64,000 nucleotides of DNA from Rhizobium sp. R634 (GCF_002211305.1 NZ_LOKW01000027.1:330861-394860), one strand, 5' to 3'. Counted from the first letter of the stretch, positions 52,591 to 62,193 are shown. Numbers and translations: made by a program. Notes: a model not told the origin generated them from the letters alone.

Positions 52591-52907
52591 CATCAGAAAA
52601 ACACGCCTTCAAGATGCAGCTCAATCCCGGCATGGAAGCAGAATACCGCAAGCGCCATGACGAGATCTGGCCGGAACTGGTCGATCTCCTGCACCAGTCC
52701 GGCGCCAGCGACTATTCCATCCATCTCGACCGCGAGACCAATACGCTGTTCGGCGTGCTGACGCGGCCGAAGGACCACACGATGGCGAGCCTGCCGGAAC
52801 ATCCCGTCATGAAGAAATGGTGGGCGCACATGGCCGATATCATGGCGACCAATCCGGATAATTCGCCCGTCCAGAGCGACCTCGTCACCCTCTTCCATAT
52901 GCCATGA
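52587..52907 (+). CDS. rhaU: L-rhamnose mutarotase
   Basis: Interconverts alpha and beta L-rhamnose anomers. 106 residues matching RhaM/RhaU end to end: FKMQLNPGMEAEYRKRHDEIWPELVDLLHQSG (catalytic His near 22), YSIHLDRETNTLFGVLTRP and HPVMKKWWAHMADIM. It overlaps rhaK by four bases. In R. leguminosarum it is needed for efficient rhamnose use. Confidence 0.95.
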   Translation: MTSEKHAFKMQLNPGMEAEYRKRHDEIWPELVDLLHQSGASDYSIHLDRETNTLFGVLTRPKDHTMASLPEHPVMKKWWAHMADIMATNPDNSPVQSDLVTLFHMP

Positions 52908-54283
52908 CCGCCAGCTCCTATCGCCGCATCGCCGTTCTCGACATCGGCAAGACCAACGCCAAGGTCGTCGTGCTCGACAGCGAGACGGGCGCCGAGATCG
53001 CCGTGCTGAAGCGGCCGAACGTTACGATCAAAACCGGCCCCTACCCGCATTACGACATAGAGGCTCTCTGGTCCTTCGCGCTCGATGCGCTGAAGAGCCT
53101 GGCCCGGGATCCCGGCTTCGATGCCATCTCGATCACCACCCATGGCGCCGCCGCCGCTCTGCTCGGCCGCGATGGGGCGCTCGCCATGCCTGTGATCGAT
53201 TATGAGCATGAATATCCCGAGGCGATCCGCGACGCCTATACGGCGCTCCGCCCCTCCTTCGGCGAAACCTTCTCGCCGCGCCTCGCAATGGGCCTCAATG
53301 TCGGGGCGCAGTTGCACTATCAGAAGAGCGCCTTCCCCGAGGAATTCGCCAAGGTCACTGATATCCTCACCTATGCGCAATACTGGACGGCGCGACTGAC
53401 CGGCGTTGCCGCCAACGAGCTGACCTCGCTCGGCTGCCACACCGACCTCTGGAACCCAAGGACCGGCAGCTATTCTTCGCTGGTCGACACACTTGGCATC
53501 CGCGATCTGATGGCGCCGATCCGTTCCGCCTTCGATGCGATCGGCCCGGTTCTTCCCGAAATCGCCGCTGAACTCGGCCTTGCCGCACCGGTGCCGGTCT
53601 ATTGCGGCATTCACGATTCCAACGCTTCGCTGCTGCCGCACCTCATCCATCGGGAAGCTCCATTCGCCGTCGTCTCCACCGGCACATGGGTCATCAATTT
53701 CGGTGTCGGCGGCAATCTCGATCATCTCGATCCGAAACGCGATGCGCTCGCCAATGTCGATGCCTATGGACGTGCCGTTCCCTCCTCGCGCTTCATGGGC
53801 GGGCGGGAATTCGAAATCCTTTCGGCGGAAATCGGCCCTGTCGACGAAAAATCGGCTCAGGCGGCGATCGGTCCGGTGATCGATAAGGGCATCATGCTGC
53901 TGCCGAACATCGCTCCCGGCTCCGGCCCCTTTCCGGGTAAGACAAGCCGCTGGATCGGTGCTGAAGCGGCCAGCCGCGAAGAGCGTCATGCTGCCGCCTG
54001 CCTCTACCTTGCGCTGATGACCGATGCCTGCCTCGGACTGATCGGGGCTAAAGGTGCTGTCATCGTCGAAGGTCCCTTCGCTCTGAACGAAACCTACCTC
54101 ACGCTGCTGGCCGCGCTTGCCGGCCGCGAGATCATCGCCCTTCCCGGGACCACCGGCACCAGCCAGGGTGCCGCCCTACTTACCGGCATCCGGCCGGTGG
54201 CGGGCGCCGAGACGCATTTTCCGCCGGCCGATATCCCGGGTCTCTCCGCCTATCGCGATCGCTGGTACGCGGCGATGGAATAG
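52904..54283 (+). CDS. rhaK: rhamnulokinase-type sugar kinase
   Basis: 459 residues of the FGGY kinase fold. The N-terminal phosphate loop is AVLDIGKTNAKVVVLD (10-25); catalytic base region VIDYEHEYP, HDSNASLLPH, STGTWVINFG and the C-terminal adenosine motif VEGPFALNETYLTLLAAL follow. It is the last gene of the rhaRSTPQUK operon. Genetic work in R. leguminosarum showed that rhamnose uptake depends on RhaK, so it may couple phosphorylation to the transporter. Confidence 0.95.
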   Translation: MTASSYRRIAVLDIGKTNAKVVVLDSETGAEIAVLKRPNVTIKTGPYPHYDIEALWSFALDALKSLARDPGFDAISITTHGAAAALLGRDGALAMPVIDYEHEYPEAIRDAYTALRPSFGETFSPRLAMGLNVGAQLHYQKSAFPEEFAKVTDILTYAQYWTARLTGVAANELTSLGCHTDLWNPRTGSYSSLVDTLGIRDLMAPIRSAFDAIGPVLPEIAAELGLAAPVPVYCGIHDSNASLLPHLIHREAPFAVVSTGTWVINFGVGGNLDHLDPKRDALANVDAYGRAVPSSRFMGGREFEILSAEIGPVDEKSAQAAIGPVIDKGIMLLPNIAPGSGPFPGKTSRWIGAEAASREERHAAACLYLALMTDACLGLIGAKGAVIVEGPFALNETYLTLLAALAGREIIALPGTTGTSQGAALLTGIRPVAGAETHFPPADIPGLSAYRDRWYAAME

Positions 54284-54291
54284 GAGTCTTT

Positions 54292-54313
54292 CCAAGATCG
54301 GGCCAAGATCGGG
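54292..54313. repeat. 11-bp tandem duplication after rhaK
   Basis: CCAAGATCGGG occurs twice in direct tandem, 8 bases after the rhaK stop. Probably a replication-slippage product; no function is apparent. Confidence 0.7.
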
Positions 54314-54371
54314 CTTGTCCGTCCCGGCCTTGCGGTTAGTGTGCACCTCGAAAATCATTCGAGGAGCTATC

Positions 54372-55130
54372 ATGACAGAGACATTCGATCCGCGCGGCCT
54401 CGCATCCAGGCTTCACAGCCTGCACCAGGCCGGCCGGCAGGAGGAAACGGGCACCTTCGCGCTGCCGGCCGATCTGCACCAGGCGATGGAAGCGCAGAAC
54501 TTTCTGGCAGCGGCGGACGGTATTTCCAGCAATGCCTGGAAGGTGACGGTCTCCCCGCAGGGCCAAGCCGTCACCGCCCCTTTGCATCCCTGTGTCGAAG
54601 CCGCCTCGGGCGCTAGCATTGCCTGGTATCCGGGCCTGAAATTCGAGACGGAGATCGCCGTTCGCCTCGGCAAGGACCTGCCGATCCGGCAAGGCGTCCC
54701 CTACAGCCGTGCCGAAGTGGTGGAGGCGATTTCCGCGGTCTATCTCGGCGCCGAACTGCTGGTTAGCGCCGTCAAGGAGAGCGGCGGCGTTTCCTTCCTG
54801 CTGTTTCTCGCCGACCGGCTCGGCAATAGCGGCTATGTGCTCGGCCCGCAGGTCGACAAAAGCCTTGTCGATACCGCCGCCGGCACGCCGCTCAAGATCA
54901 CCCATGCCGGCCGCACCATCTATGATGGCCCGGCACAGCATCCGAAGGGCGACGTGCTGACCTGGCTCGTCGATTACGCCAATGACGGGCTGCGCCCGCA
55001 GACATCGCTCAGTATGGGCGCATTGATCACGACCGGTACTCTGAGCGGCGCCATCGAGCTGGCCGAGCCCGGCGAAATCGACATTCTGCTCGGCGACATC
55101 GGACTGCGTTTCTCGGTGTCGAAGACCTGA
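54372..55130 (+). CDS. 2-keto-4-pentenoate hydratase / FAH-superfamily protein
   Basis: 252 residues of the FAH/MhpD superfamily. Seen: WYPGLKFETEIAVRLGKDLP with the metal-binding glutamate region, VVEAISAVYLGAELLVSA, LGPQV and SLSMGALITTGTLSGAIELAEPGEIDILL. The usual GxPxFExE metal site is altered to PGLKFETE. GGAG lies 5 bases before ATG 54372; the long upstream frame overlaps rhaK and is rejected. Substrate unknown; it is not part of the classical rhamnose phosphorylation pathway. Confidence 0.82.
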   Translation: MTETFDPRGLASRLHSLHQAGRQEETGTFALPADLHQAMEAQNFLAAADGISSNAWKVTVSPQGQAVTAPLHPCVEAASGASIAWYPGLKFETEIAVRLGKDLPIRQGVPYSRAEVVEAISAVYLGAELLVSAVKESGGVSFLLFLADRLGNSGYVLGPQVDKSLVDTAAGTPLKITHAGRTIYDGPAQHPKGDVLTWLVDYANDGLRPQTSLSMGALITTGTLSGAIELAEPGEIDILLGDIGLRFSVSKT

Positions 55131-55240
55131 TCCACCGGCGGTTCACCGCCGGATTTGGTGATTGTCATCCGCTTCCGCCTATTGTAATAAACTTGAGTAT
55201 TAATTGAAAGTTTACTTCCGGCGCATGGCCGGGGGCGGAA

Positions 55241-56131
55241 ATGCAAATGACGTTTCAACCGCGGATGCAGAACAAGATCCAGGGCTTTTCGGTCATAGGC
55301 GGCGTGCATCGCCGCGTGTGGAACGGCATCGTCGCCGATGTCTGGGACGTGGAATGCGCCTCTTATGCCGGCGGCTACTATGTCTCGCGCGATCCCCGGC
55401 TCTTCATCATGCTCGACAAGCGGGGACCGGGCAATTCGCGCATCAAGCTCTCGCCGAAGGCACAAGGCACCGTTCAGGACACGGAAAAGCGGCCGATCTC
55501 CTATGTACCGGCCGGCATGGAAGTCTGGGCCGATCTGACCGACGTGCATTCGGTGCGCCATCTCGACCTCCATTTCGATGCCGACACCATCAGCCGCAGG
55601 CTGATGGAGGATATCGATCCGCGCCGCCTGGAAAGCCCGCAGCTTCTCTTTTCCGATGACCGGGTGCTGGCGCTGGCGCAGCTGGTCGCCCGCGAATGCC
55701 TCAATCCGGAGCCGCTGCACGATCTCTATGGCGACGGCCTCGCGCTGGCGCTGATCATCGACGTTCTCAAGCTTTCCAAGGCCATGCCGCGCAAACGCAG
55801 CAAGCTGGCCTCCTGGCAGCTTCGCCGCGCGACCGATTTCATCGAGGAGAATTGCCTGCGCAATATCCGCCTCGAAGAACTTGCCGCCCTGACCGGCCTG
55901 TCGCAATCGCATTTCAGCCATGCCTTCAAGGCCTCAACTGGGGTCGCTCCTCATCAATGGCAGACCAATGCCCGGCTGAGCAGGGCCAAGCGGCTGCTCG
56001 TCGAGAGCGAATATGCCTTGACCGCGATCGCCGCCGAAACCGGCTTTGCCGATCAGGCCCATTTCACCCGCGTTTTCCGCAAGCATGTCGGCACCACACC
56101 AGCGAGCTGGAAAAAGGCACAAGTTGCCTGA
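55241..56131 (+). CDS. AraC-family regulator
   Basis: 296 residues. The C-terminal double HTH covers about 190-290 (ATDFIEENCLRNIRLEELAALTGLSQSHFSHAFKASTGVAPHQWQTNARLSRAKRLL; IAAETGFADQAHFTRVFRKHVGTTPASW). The N-terminal half is an effector domain without a clear cupin motif. ATG 55241 or ATG 55247 could start it. It lies 164 bases upstream of fhuA in the same direction, the position of siderophore-responsive AraC activators in other bacteria. This role is inferred. Confidence 0.88.
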   Translation: MQMTFQPRMQNKIQGFSVIGGVHRRVWNGIVADVWDVECASYAGGYYVSRDPRLFIMLDKRGPGNSRIKLSPKAQGTVQDTEKRPISYVPAGMEVWADLTDVHSVRHLDLHFDADTISRRLMEDIDPRRLESPQLLFSDDRVLALAQLVARECLNPEPLHDLYGDGLALALIIDVLKLSKAMPRKRSKLASWQLRRATDFIEENCLRNIRLEELAALTGLSQSHFSHAFKASTGVAPHQWQTNARLSRAKRLLVESEYALTAIAAETGFADQAHFTRVFRKHVGTTPASWKKAQVA

Positions 56132-56144
56132 TTGCAACGCCTCC

Positions 56145-56177
56145 TGGGCAATTATTTCCGACGCGGAGAATTGCCCA
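56145..56177. promoter_or_regulatory. 9-bp inverted repeat between araC-type gene and fhuA
   Basis: TGGGCAATT (56145-56153) and AATTGCCCA (56169-56177) are perfect complements across 15 bases. It is not followed by T's, so it is more likely a protein-binding site than a terminator. Confidence 0.45.
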
Positions 56178-56223
56178 AAAACGTTCAATTTTCCCCGATT
56201 GCGACAAGCCCACCCGATAAAAC

Positions 56224-56238
56224 TGAGTTAAGCACTCA
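56224..56238. promoter_or_regulatory. IRO box (RirA-type iron regulator site)
   Basis: TGAGTTAAGCACTCA fits TGA-N9-TCA exactly, the iron-rhodo-box of rhizobia, and is itself nearly palindromic. It lies 58 bases before the fhuA ATG, so RirA should repress fhuA when iron is plentiful. Confidence 0.65.
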
Positions 56239-56295
56239 TCTTATTCAAAGTTTCGCCGCGCGTCAGCGTCGCGGCACGAGTGGGGTATATAAGAC

Positions 56296-58455
56296 ATGTG
56301 TGGGCAGACCAGGGGTCCCGTTTTCAAGGCAAGGTTGTTGGCAGGCGTTGCTATCGCCGGCCTGATGGCGGGTTCCGCCTCGGCACAGGACGCGACATCG
56401 ACCGAACTCGAACCGATCGTCATTCAGGGCAACGGCGATACCGCGACCAGCCCTGTCAAAGGTTATGTTGCAAAGAATTCCTCCACCGGCTCAAAGAGCG
56501 ACACGCCGCTCAACGAAATCCCGCAATCCGTCTCGGTGGTCGGCACCGAGGAAATGGACGATCGCGGCATCACCAACAAGATCGACGAGGCGCTGCTCTA
56601 TACGCCAGGTGTCACCTCGCAGCCCTTTGGCAATGACGCCGACACCGACTGGTTCTATATCCGCGGCTTCGACGCCGGCCAGACCGGCGTCTTCTTCGAC
56701 AATCTGACGCTTTTCAGTTACGGCTTCGGCGGCTTCCAGCTCGATCCTTTCATGCTGGAACGCGTCGAGGTGCTGAAGGGTCCCGCTTCCGTGCTTTATG
56801 GCGGCGCCAATCCAGGCGGCATCGTCAATCTCGTCCGCAAACGCCCGCTCGACGAGCCGCTCTTCTACACGGAGATCGGCATCAACAGCAACGGCAACGC
56901 CTTCACCGGCTTCGACGTCTCCGACAAGATCGGCTCCAGCGGAGCGATGAGCTACCGCATCACCGGCAAGGTTGCGGGCGGCGACAACTACTCTGATTTT
57001 TCTAAGGATTTCCGCGGCTTCATCATGCCGCAGCTGACGATTTCACCGGATGACGCCACAAGTCTCACGGTCTGGGGCAGCCTCGCCGGCCTCGATCAGG
57101 TGCATACCGGCAACGGCTTCTTCCCCTATGTCGGCACCGTCGAGGATGCCCCGTTCGGCAAGATCGACCGCGACGCCTTTTATGGCGAACCCGACCTCGA
57201 CGATGGCAGCTATGTGCAGAAGATGATCGGTTACGAATTCGAGCATGAATTCGACAACGGCATCAAGTTTTCCCAGAATCTCCGCTACGGCCGGCTCGAC
57301 AAGCATGAAATCGGTCCCTACCTGAACGGCTGGGTCGGCGGCGTTCCCACAGGCCCGGACTATCAGCTGGCGCGCATCGGTTTCGAGAGCCGCTCGGGCG
57401 TCGACACTTTTTCGATCGACAACCGGCTCGAAGGCGAAACCGACATCGGCGGCGCCACACACAATCTTCTCGTCGGCCTCGATTACACCTATTACCGTCT
57501 CGACAATTGGCAGGCCTGCTGCGGCTCCAATCCGATCAGCGCCACCGATCCCGTCTACGGCACGACGCAGGGCGCCAATTTCGTCTATGCCGACAATGTC
57601 ATCACCAAGAACCAGATCGGCGTCTATGCCCAGGACCGCATCCATTTCGGTGACGGCTGGCTGCTGACGCTGAACGGCCGCTACGATTATGTCGACATCA
57701 ATCAGGATGCTGTGATCGGCACGACCTACAGCACCAACGACAGCGCCGTCAGCGGACGCATCGGCCTTGCCTATGAATTCGACAACGGCCTGACGCCCTA
57801 TGTCAGCGCCGCGACTTTCTTCAATCCGCTGATCGGCACCGGTGTATCCGGCGCTCTGAAGCCCGAGGAAGGCGAACAGTTCGAAGGCGGCATCAAATAT
57901 GAGCCGAGCTCCATCGACGGCTCGCTGACCGCGTCGGTTTTCCACATCACCAAGCGCAACAACACGGTCACCAATCCAGCGACCTTCGCCCAGAGCCAGC
58001 TCGGCGAAGTCGTCTCGCGCGGCGCCGAACTGGAAGGCAAGGTCAACATCAACGAGAACTGGAAGGTTCTCGCTTCGCTTGCCTACACGGACATGGAAGT
58101 GACCGAGAACGAGGCCAACCCGGCCCTCGTCGGCAATTCACCCTATATCGTGCCGAAGGTGACCGCCTCCCTCTGGGTCGACTACACGCTGACGACGGGC
58201 GCCTTCGAAGGCATGAGCTTCGGCGCCGGCGTGCGCCATCAGGGCTGGTCTTGGGCCGATGAGGCCAATACCGAGAAAGTGCCGGCCGCGACCCTCGTCG
58301 ATGCCGCGATCCGCTATGACAGGGAGGACTGGGGCGCCTCGCTCAATGTCACCAACCTCTTCGACAAGGAATATGTCAAGGGTTGCGGCGGCTTGACCGT
58401 CTGCGGTTACGGCGATGCCCGCACCGTCACCTTCAAGCTCAGCAGAAAGTGGTAA
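56296..58455 (+). CDS. fhuA: TonB-dependent ferric-hydroxamate siderophore receptor
   Basis: Outer-membrane receptor of 719 residues. Signal peptide (ARLLAGVAIAGLMAGSASAQ), then plug domain with TPLNEIPQSVSVVGTEEMDDRG, IRGFD and VLKGPASVLYGGANPGGIVNLVRKRP. The barrel ends NLFDKEYVKGCG...RTVTFKLSRKW with the terminal aromatic residue. The TonB box is probably ELEPIVIQG near 36-44. The frame is complete with no frameshift. Immediate neighbours fhuCDB supply the inner-membrane route. The ligand is likely a hydroxamate such as vicibactin or ferrichrome. Confidence 0.92.
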   Translation: MCGQTRGPVFKARLLAGVAIAGLMAGSASAQDATSTELEPIVIQGNGDTATSPVKGYVAKNSSTGSKSDTPLNEIPQSVSVVGTEEMDDRGITNKIDEALLYTPGVTSQPFGNDADTDWFYIRGFDAGQTGVFFDNLTLFSYGFGGFQLDPFMLERVEVLKGPASVLYGGANPGGIVNLVRKRPLDEPLFYTEIGINSNGNAFTGFDVSDKIGSSGAMSYRITGKVAGGDNYSDFSKDFRGFIMPQLTISPDDATSLTVWGSLAGLDQVHTGNGFFPYVGTVEDAPFGKIDRDAFYGEPDLDDGSYVQKMIGYEFEHEFDNGIKFSQNLRYGRLDKHEIGPYLNGWVGGVPTGPDYQLARIGFESRSGVDTFSIDNRLEGETDIGGATHNLLVGLDYTYYRLDNWQACCGSNPISATDPVYGTTQGANFVYADNVITKNQIGVYAQDRIHFGDGWLLTLNGRYDYVDINQDAVIGTTYSTNDSAVSGRIGLAYEFDNGLTPYVSAATFFNPLIGTGVSGALKPEEGEQFEGGIKYEPSSIDGSLTASVFHITKRNNTVTNPATFAQSQLGEVVSRGAELEGKVNINENWKVLASLAYTDMEVTENEANPALVGNSPYIVPKVTASLWVDYTLTTGAFEGMSFGAGVRHQGWSWADEANTEKVPAATLVDAAIRYDREDWGASLNVTNLFDKEYVKGCGGLTVCGYGDARTVTFKLSRKW

Positions 58456-58549
58456 GTTGACAATCTGAGTTTAGTTTTGCAGGAACCTGCGGAGAAAGGG
58501 AGGGCTTGCCCTCCCGAACCCATTTGCAGCGCCGAATCTGGAGCAGACC

Positions 58550-59329
58550 ATGCCTTCGCCTTTCCTTGCCCTGTCGGGAATCGACTATGCCATCGGGCCG
58601 AAAACCATTCTGTCCGGCATCGACCTGACGCTCGAGCGCGGCCGCATCTACGGGCTGGTCGGTCCGAACGGTTCCGGCAAGAGCACGCTGCTGAAGATCA
58701 TCGCCCGGCAGATCGCCCCCAAATCCGGGGCCATCGCCTTCGGCGGCAAGCCGGCGGCCGACTGGGGCGCCCGGGAATTCGCCCGGCACGTCGCCTATAT
58801 GCCGCAATTCACGCCGGCGACGGACGGGATGACGGTACGGGAGCTTATCGCCCTCGGACGTTTCCCTTGGCATGGCACGCTCGGCCGCTTCACGGCGACG
58901 GATCGCAAGATGGTCGAGGAGGCGATCACCCGCACCGAACTCGAGGATTTCGCCGATCGTCTCGCGGCCAACATGTCCGGCGGCGAGCGCCAGCGTGCCT
59001 GGATCGCCATGATGCTTGCCCAGGACGCCCGCTGCCTGCTGCTCGACGAGCCGACATCGGCGCTCGACCTCGCCCACCAGGCAAGCGTCCTCTCGCTGGT
59101 GCAGGAACTCAGCCACGAACGCGGGCTGACCGTCGTCATCGTGCTGCACGACATCAACCTCGCCGCGCGCTACTGCGACGCGATCGTCGCGCTCAACCGC
59201 GGCCGGATCACTGCCGAGGGCACGCCCACCGAGATCATGCAGGCCGACAAGCTGCGATCGATTTTCGGCGTCGGGATGGGCGTCTTCCCGCATCCGGTTC
59301 GAAACGAGCCGGTCAGCTATCTGTTGTAG
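58550..59329 (+). CDS. fhuC: ferric-hydroxamate ABC transporter ATPase
   Basis: 259 residues. Walker A GPNGSGKS (near 38-45), signature MSGGERQR, Walker B CLLLDEPTSALD and H-loop VLHDINLAARYCD, with the MTVRELIALGRFPWHG segment of iron-siderophore ATPases. It starts 94 bases after fhuA, probably on the same transcript, and is followed by fhuD after 3 bases. Confidence 0.94.
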   Translation: MPSPFLALSGIDYAIGPKTILSGIDLTLERGRIYGLVGPNGSGKSTLLKIIARQIAPKSGAIAFGGKPAADWGAREFARHVAYMPQFTPATDGMTVRELIALGRFPWHGTLGRFTATDRKMVEEAITRTELEDFADRLAANMSGGERQRAWIAMMLAQDARCLLLDEPTSALDLAHQASVLSLVQELSHERGLTVVIVLHDINLAARYCDAIVALNRGRITAEGTPTEIMQADKLRSIFGVGMGVFPHPVRNEPVSYLL

Positions 59330-59332
59330 GTC

Positions 59333-60208
59333 ATGGCTTTTCTCTCCCGCAGGCAGTTTCTGGCCGGTGCGGCGGGCTTGCTCTCCGCCCCTGCGCCATT
59401 GCGGGCGGCGGAGAGCCTGCGCGTCGCAACGCTGGACTGGGCGCTGCTGGAAACCCTGCTGGCAATCGGCGCCAACGTCGTGGCGGCAACCGAGCTGCGG
59501 CAATTCCGCGAAGTGGCCGTTACGCCTGCAGTGCCGGCGACAACTGCCGATCTCGGCCTTCGCGGCACGCCGAATTTCGAGGTGCTGCGGCTTGCGCGGC
59601 CGGACCTGATCTTCAATTCGAACTTTTATGCCTGGGCGGACGATCGCATGCGTCCGATCGCGCCGGTCGAAAGCCACGCGATCTACAAGTCAGGCGAGAG
59701 TCCCTTCGCGCTGGCCGAACAGGTCACGCTGGCGATCGGCGAGCGCCTGCAGCTTCCCGCTGCCAAACGGCTGACCGAGCAGCTTTCAGCCCGGCTCGAC
59801 CGTTACCGGTCTATTTTTGCCGCCGGTGACGGCCGTCCGGTGATCCCGATCAACCTCGGCGATGCCAGGCACTTCCGTGTCTTCGGCTCCGACAGCATGT
59901 TCGGCGAGGTGCTGAGGCGCGTCGGCCTCACCAATGCCTGGCAGGGTGCGACCAGCTATTCGGCAGCAGCGCCCGTCGGCATCGAGGCATTGGCGTCGAT
60001 GCCCGATGCCTGGATCGTCATGATCGCCCCGCATCCGGCTGATGCGGTCGTCACCCTTTCGGCGAGCAGCTTCTGGAATGCCTTGCCGGCCGTGCGCGAA
60101 AAACGGGTGCTGACGCTTGGCGCGGTCAATCCCTATGGCGCGCTGCCGGCCGCCGGCCGCTTTGCCGATCTCCTGGCGGAGGGGCTTGCCCATGCATGGA
60201 ATGGTTAG
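59333..60208 (+). CDS. fhuD: ferric-hydroxamate periplasmic binding protein
   Basis: 291 residues of the PeripBP_2 (FhuD) fold: RVATLDWALLETLLAIGANVVAAT, LRLARPDLIFNSNFYAW and the C-terminal AVREKRVLTLGAVNPYGALPAAGRFADLL. The signal MAFLSRRQFLAGAAGLLSAPA carries a twin-arginine motif (SRRQFL), so export is probably by Tat, as for E. coli FhuD. It overlaps fhuB by 17 bases. Confidence 0.93.
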   Translation: MAFLSRRQFLAGAAGLLSAPAPLRAAESLRVATLDWALLETLLAIGANVVAATELRQFREVAVTPAVPATTADLGLRGTPNFEVLRLARPDLIFNSNFYAWADDRMRPIAPVESHAIYKSGESPFALAEQVTLAIGERLQLPAAKRLTEQLSARLDRYRSIFAAGDGRPVIPINLGDARHFRVFGSDSMFGEVLRRVGLTNAWQGATSYSAAAPVGIEALASMPDAWIVMIAPHPADAVVTLSASSFWNALPAVREKRVLTLGAVNPYGALPAAGRFADLLAEGLAHAWNG

Positions 60209-62183
60209 CCGCGTCCGGCCGGCACCAAGCGTCAACATGCCGGGCATGATACTCGTCATGCTCTGCACCGCTGCCTTTGTGCTCCTGATCGTGACGCGCC
60301 CGCAACTGCCACACGCGGATGCCGACGCAGCCGTGCTGAACGGCGCGCTGCTCTGGAGCGGCATCATGCCTCGCGCCGCGCTCGCCCTCATCGCCGGGGC
60401 CGCGCTCGGCCTTTCCGGCGCATTGCTGCAACGCGTGCTGCGCAACCCGATTGCCGATGCCTCCACGCTCGGCATTGCCTCCGGCGCCGAACTGGCGATG
60501 ACGACGGCCATGAGCTTCTCGCCCCTGCTCATGGGATTGTCGCGCGAGATGACCGCTTTTGGCGGAGGTCTTGCGGCTGTCGCCCTCGTGCTGGCTTTGA
60601 GCTGGCGGCGCGGGCTCGATCCGGTGACCGTCGCGCTTTCCGGCATGATCGTCAGCCTGATCGCCTCGGCGCTCAGCGTCACGCTCATCCTGGCACGCGG
60701 CGAATATGCCATGTCGATCTATATCTGGGGCGCAGGCTCGCTCAGCCAGCAGGATTGGAACAGCGTGCTCTCGCTTGGCCCGCGGCTTGTCCTCGGCTTT
60801 GCAGCCGCTTTGCTGCTGGTGCGGCCGTTGCGGATCCTCGCGCTCGACGATAGCGGCGCGAGAAGCCTCGGCCTTGCCCTGCATTCGACCCGCTTGGCGA
60901 TCGTCGCCCTTGCCGTCTGGCTTGCCGCCTCGGTGACATCGGAGGTCGGCATCATCGGCTTTCTCGGCCTCGCCGCCCCCGCGATCGCAAGATTTGCCGG
61001 CGCGCGCAGCACGGAAAGGCTGATGATCATGGCGCCGCTGACCGGCGCCGGCCTGCTCTTCCTGACCGATTGCCTGACCCAGATGCTCGGCCCGGGCTTT
61101 ACCGATCTCGCCCCGACCGGAGCCGCCACCGCCCTCTTCGGCGGGCCGCTGCTGCTCTTGCTGCTGCCGCGCGTGCATTCCGTTTCGACCATTGCCGCCC
61201 AGTCTACCGTGGCCTTGAAAAGGCTCACGAAGCCGCTCCAAGCCCTTGCAGTGCTTTTCGTGGCACTCGCCCTGCTTTTCGCCGTGGTTCTGACCCTCGG
61301 CCTGGCCGATGACGGCTGGCATGTCGCGACCGGCGCGCTCTTGACCGACCTTCTGCCCTTCCGCCTGCCGCGGACGATCGTAGCAGCCGGCGCCGGCGCC
61401 ATGCTGGCGGCCGCTGGCTTCATCATGCAGCGCATGACCGGCAATCCCATCGCCAGCCCCGAGGTGCTTGGCGTCAGCGGCGGCGCGGGAGCGGGCCTCA
61501 CGATTGCGCTCTTCCTCTTCGGTTTCCCCTCGCCCGTCATCATGCTGCTGGCCATGGCGATCGGCGCGTTGGCGGCTTTCCTCGCGATGATCGCCGTTTC
61601 CGCCCGTGCGCAATTTTCGCCGGAGCGCATGCTGCTGGCCGGCGTCGGCATCGGCGCCTTCGCCATGGCGATCGTCACCATGGTGCTCGCCCAGGGCGAT
61701 ATGCGCGGCTATATCCTGCTCACCTGGCTGTCCGGTTCGACCAACCGCGCCGGCGCCTTCGAAGCCTGGACGGCGGTGATCTCGCTCGTCGTGCTGACCG
61801 CGCCTCTGCCTTTCCTCAGCCGCTGGCTGACGATGCTGCCGCTTGGCGCTGTCTCCAGCCGCGCCCTCGGTCTTCGCGTCGGTTCAAGCCGTCTTGTCCT
61901 CGCCATCCTCGCTGCGCTGATGACGGCGATCGCCTCGTTCCTCGTCGGACCGCTCAGTCTCACCGGCCTTATCGCACCGCATCTTGCGCGTCTCGCCGGT
62001 TTCCGCAGCCCGGGCCACCAGCTTGCGGCCAGCCTCATCTTCGGCGCCGGCGTGCTGACGGCGGCGGACTGGCTGGCGCGGGTCGTCATCTATCCCTACC
62101 AGGTGCCGGTCGGCCTCTTCGCCGCGCTGATCGGCGGCCCCTATCTCATCTGGCTGCTGTCGCGTTCGAGCGGGCGAGAGTAG
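60192..62183 (+). CDS. fhuB: ferric-hydroxamate ABC permease, duplicated (FhuB)
   Basis: 663 residues made of two tandem FecCD-type permease halves (about 15-330 and 345-663), each with around ten helices. Repeated landmarks are GAALGLSGALLQRVLRNPIADASTLGIASGAEL and its second-half version AGAMLAAAGFIMQRMTGNPIASPEVLGVSGGAGAGL. The C-terminal loops VGIIGFLGLAAPAIAR and VGPLSLTGLIAPHLAR also pair. GGAGG lies 9 bases before ATG 60192. One chain supplies the whole membrane channel, as in E. coli FhuB. Confidence 0.95.
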   Translation: MHGMVSRVRPAPSVNMPGMILVMLCTAAFVLLIVTRPQLPHADADAAVLNGALLWSGIMPRAALALIAGAALGLSGALLQRVLRNPIADASTLGIASGAELAMTTAMSFSPLLMGLSREMTAFGGGLAAVALVLALSWRRGLDPVTVALSGMIVSLIASALSVTLILARGEYAMSIYIWGAGSLSQQDWNSVLSLGPRLVLGFAAALLLVRPLRILALDDSGARSLGLALHSTRLAIVALAVWLAASVTSEVGIIGFLGLAAPAIARFAGARSTERLMIMAPLTGAGLLFLTDCLTQMLGPGFTDLAPTGAATALFGGPLLLLLLPRVHSVSTIAAQSTVALKRLTKPLQALAVLFVALALLFAVVLTLGLADDGWHVATGALLTDLLPFRLPRTIVAAGAGAMLAAAGFIMQRMTGNPIASPEVLGVSGGAGAGLTIALFLFGFPSPVIMLLAMAIGALAAFLAMIAVSARAQFSPERMLLAGVGIGAFAMAIVTMVLAQGDMRGYILLTWLSGSTNRAGAFEAWTAVISLVVLTAPLPFLSRWLTMLPLGAVSSRALGLRVGSSRLVLAILAALMTAIASFLVGPLSLTGLIAPHLARLAGFRSPGHQLAASLIFGAGVLTAADWLARVVIYPYQVPVGLFAALIGGPYLIWLLSRSSGRE

Positions 62184-62193
62184 CGAGCATCGT

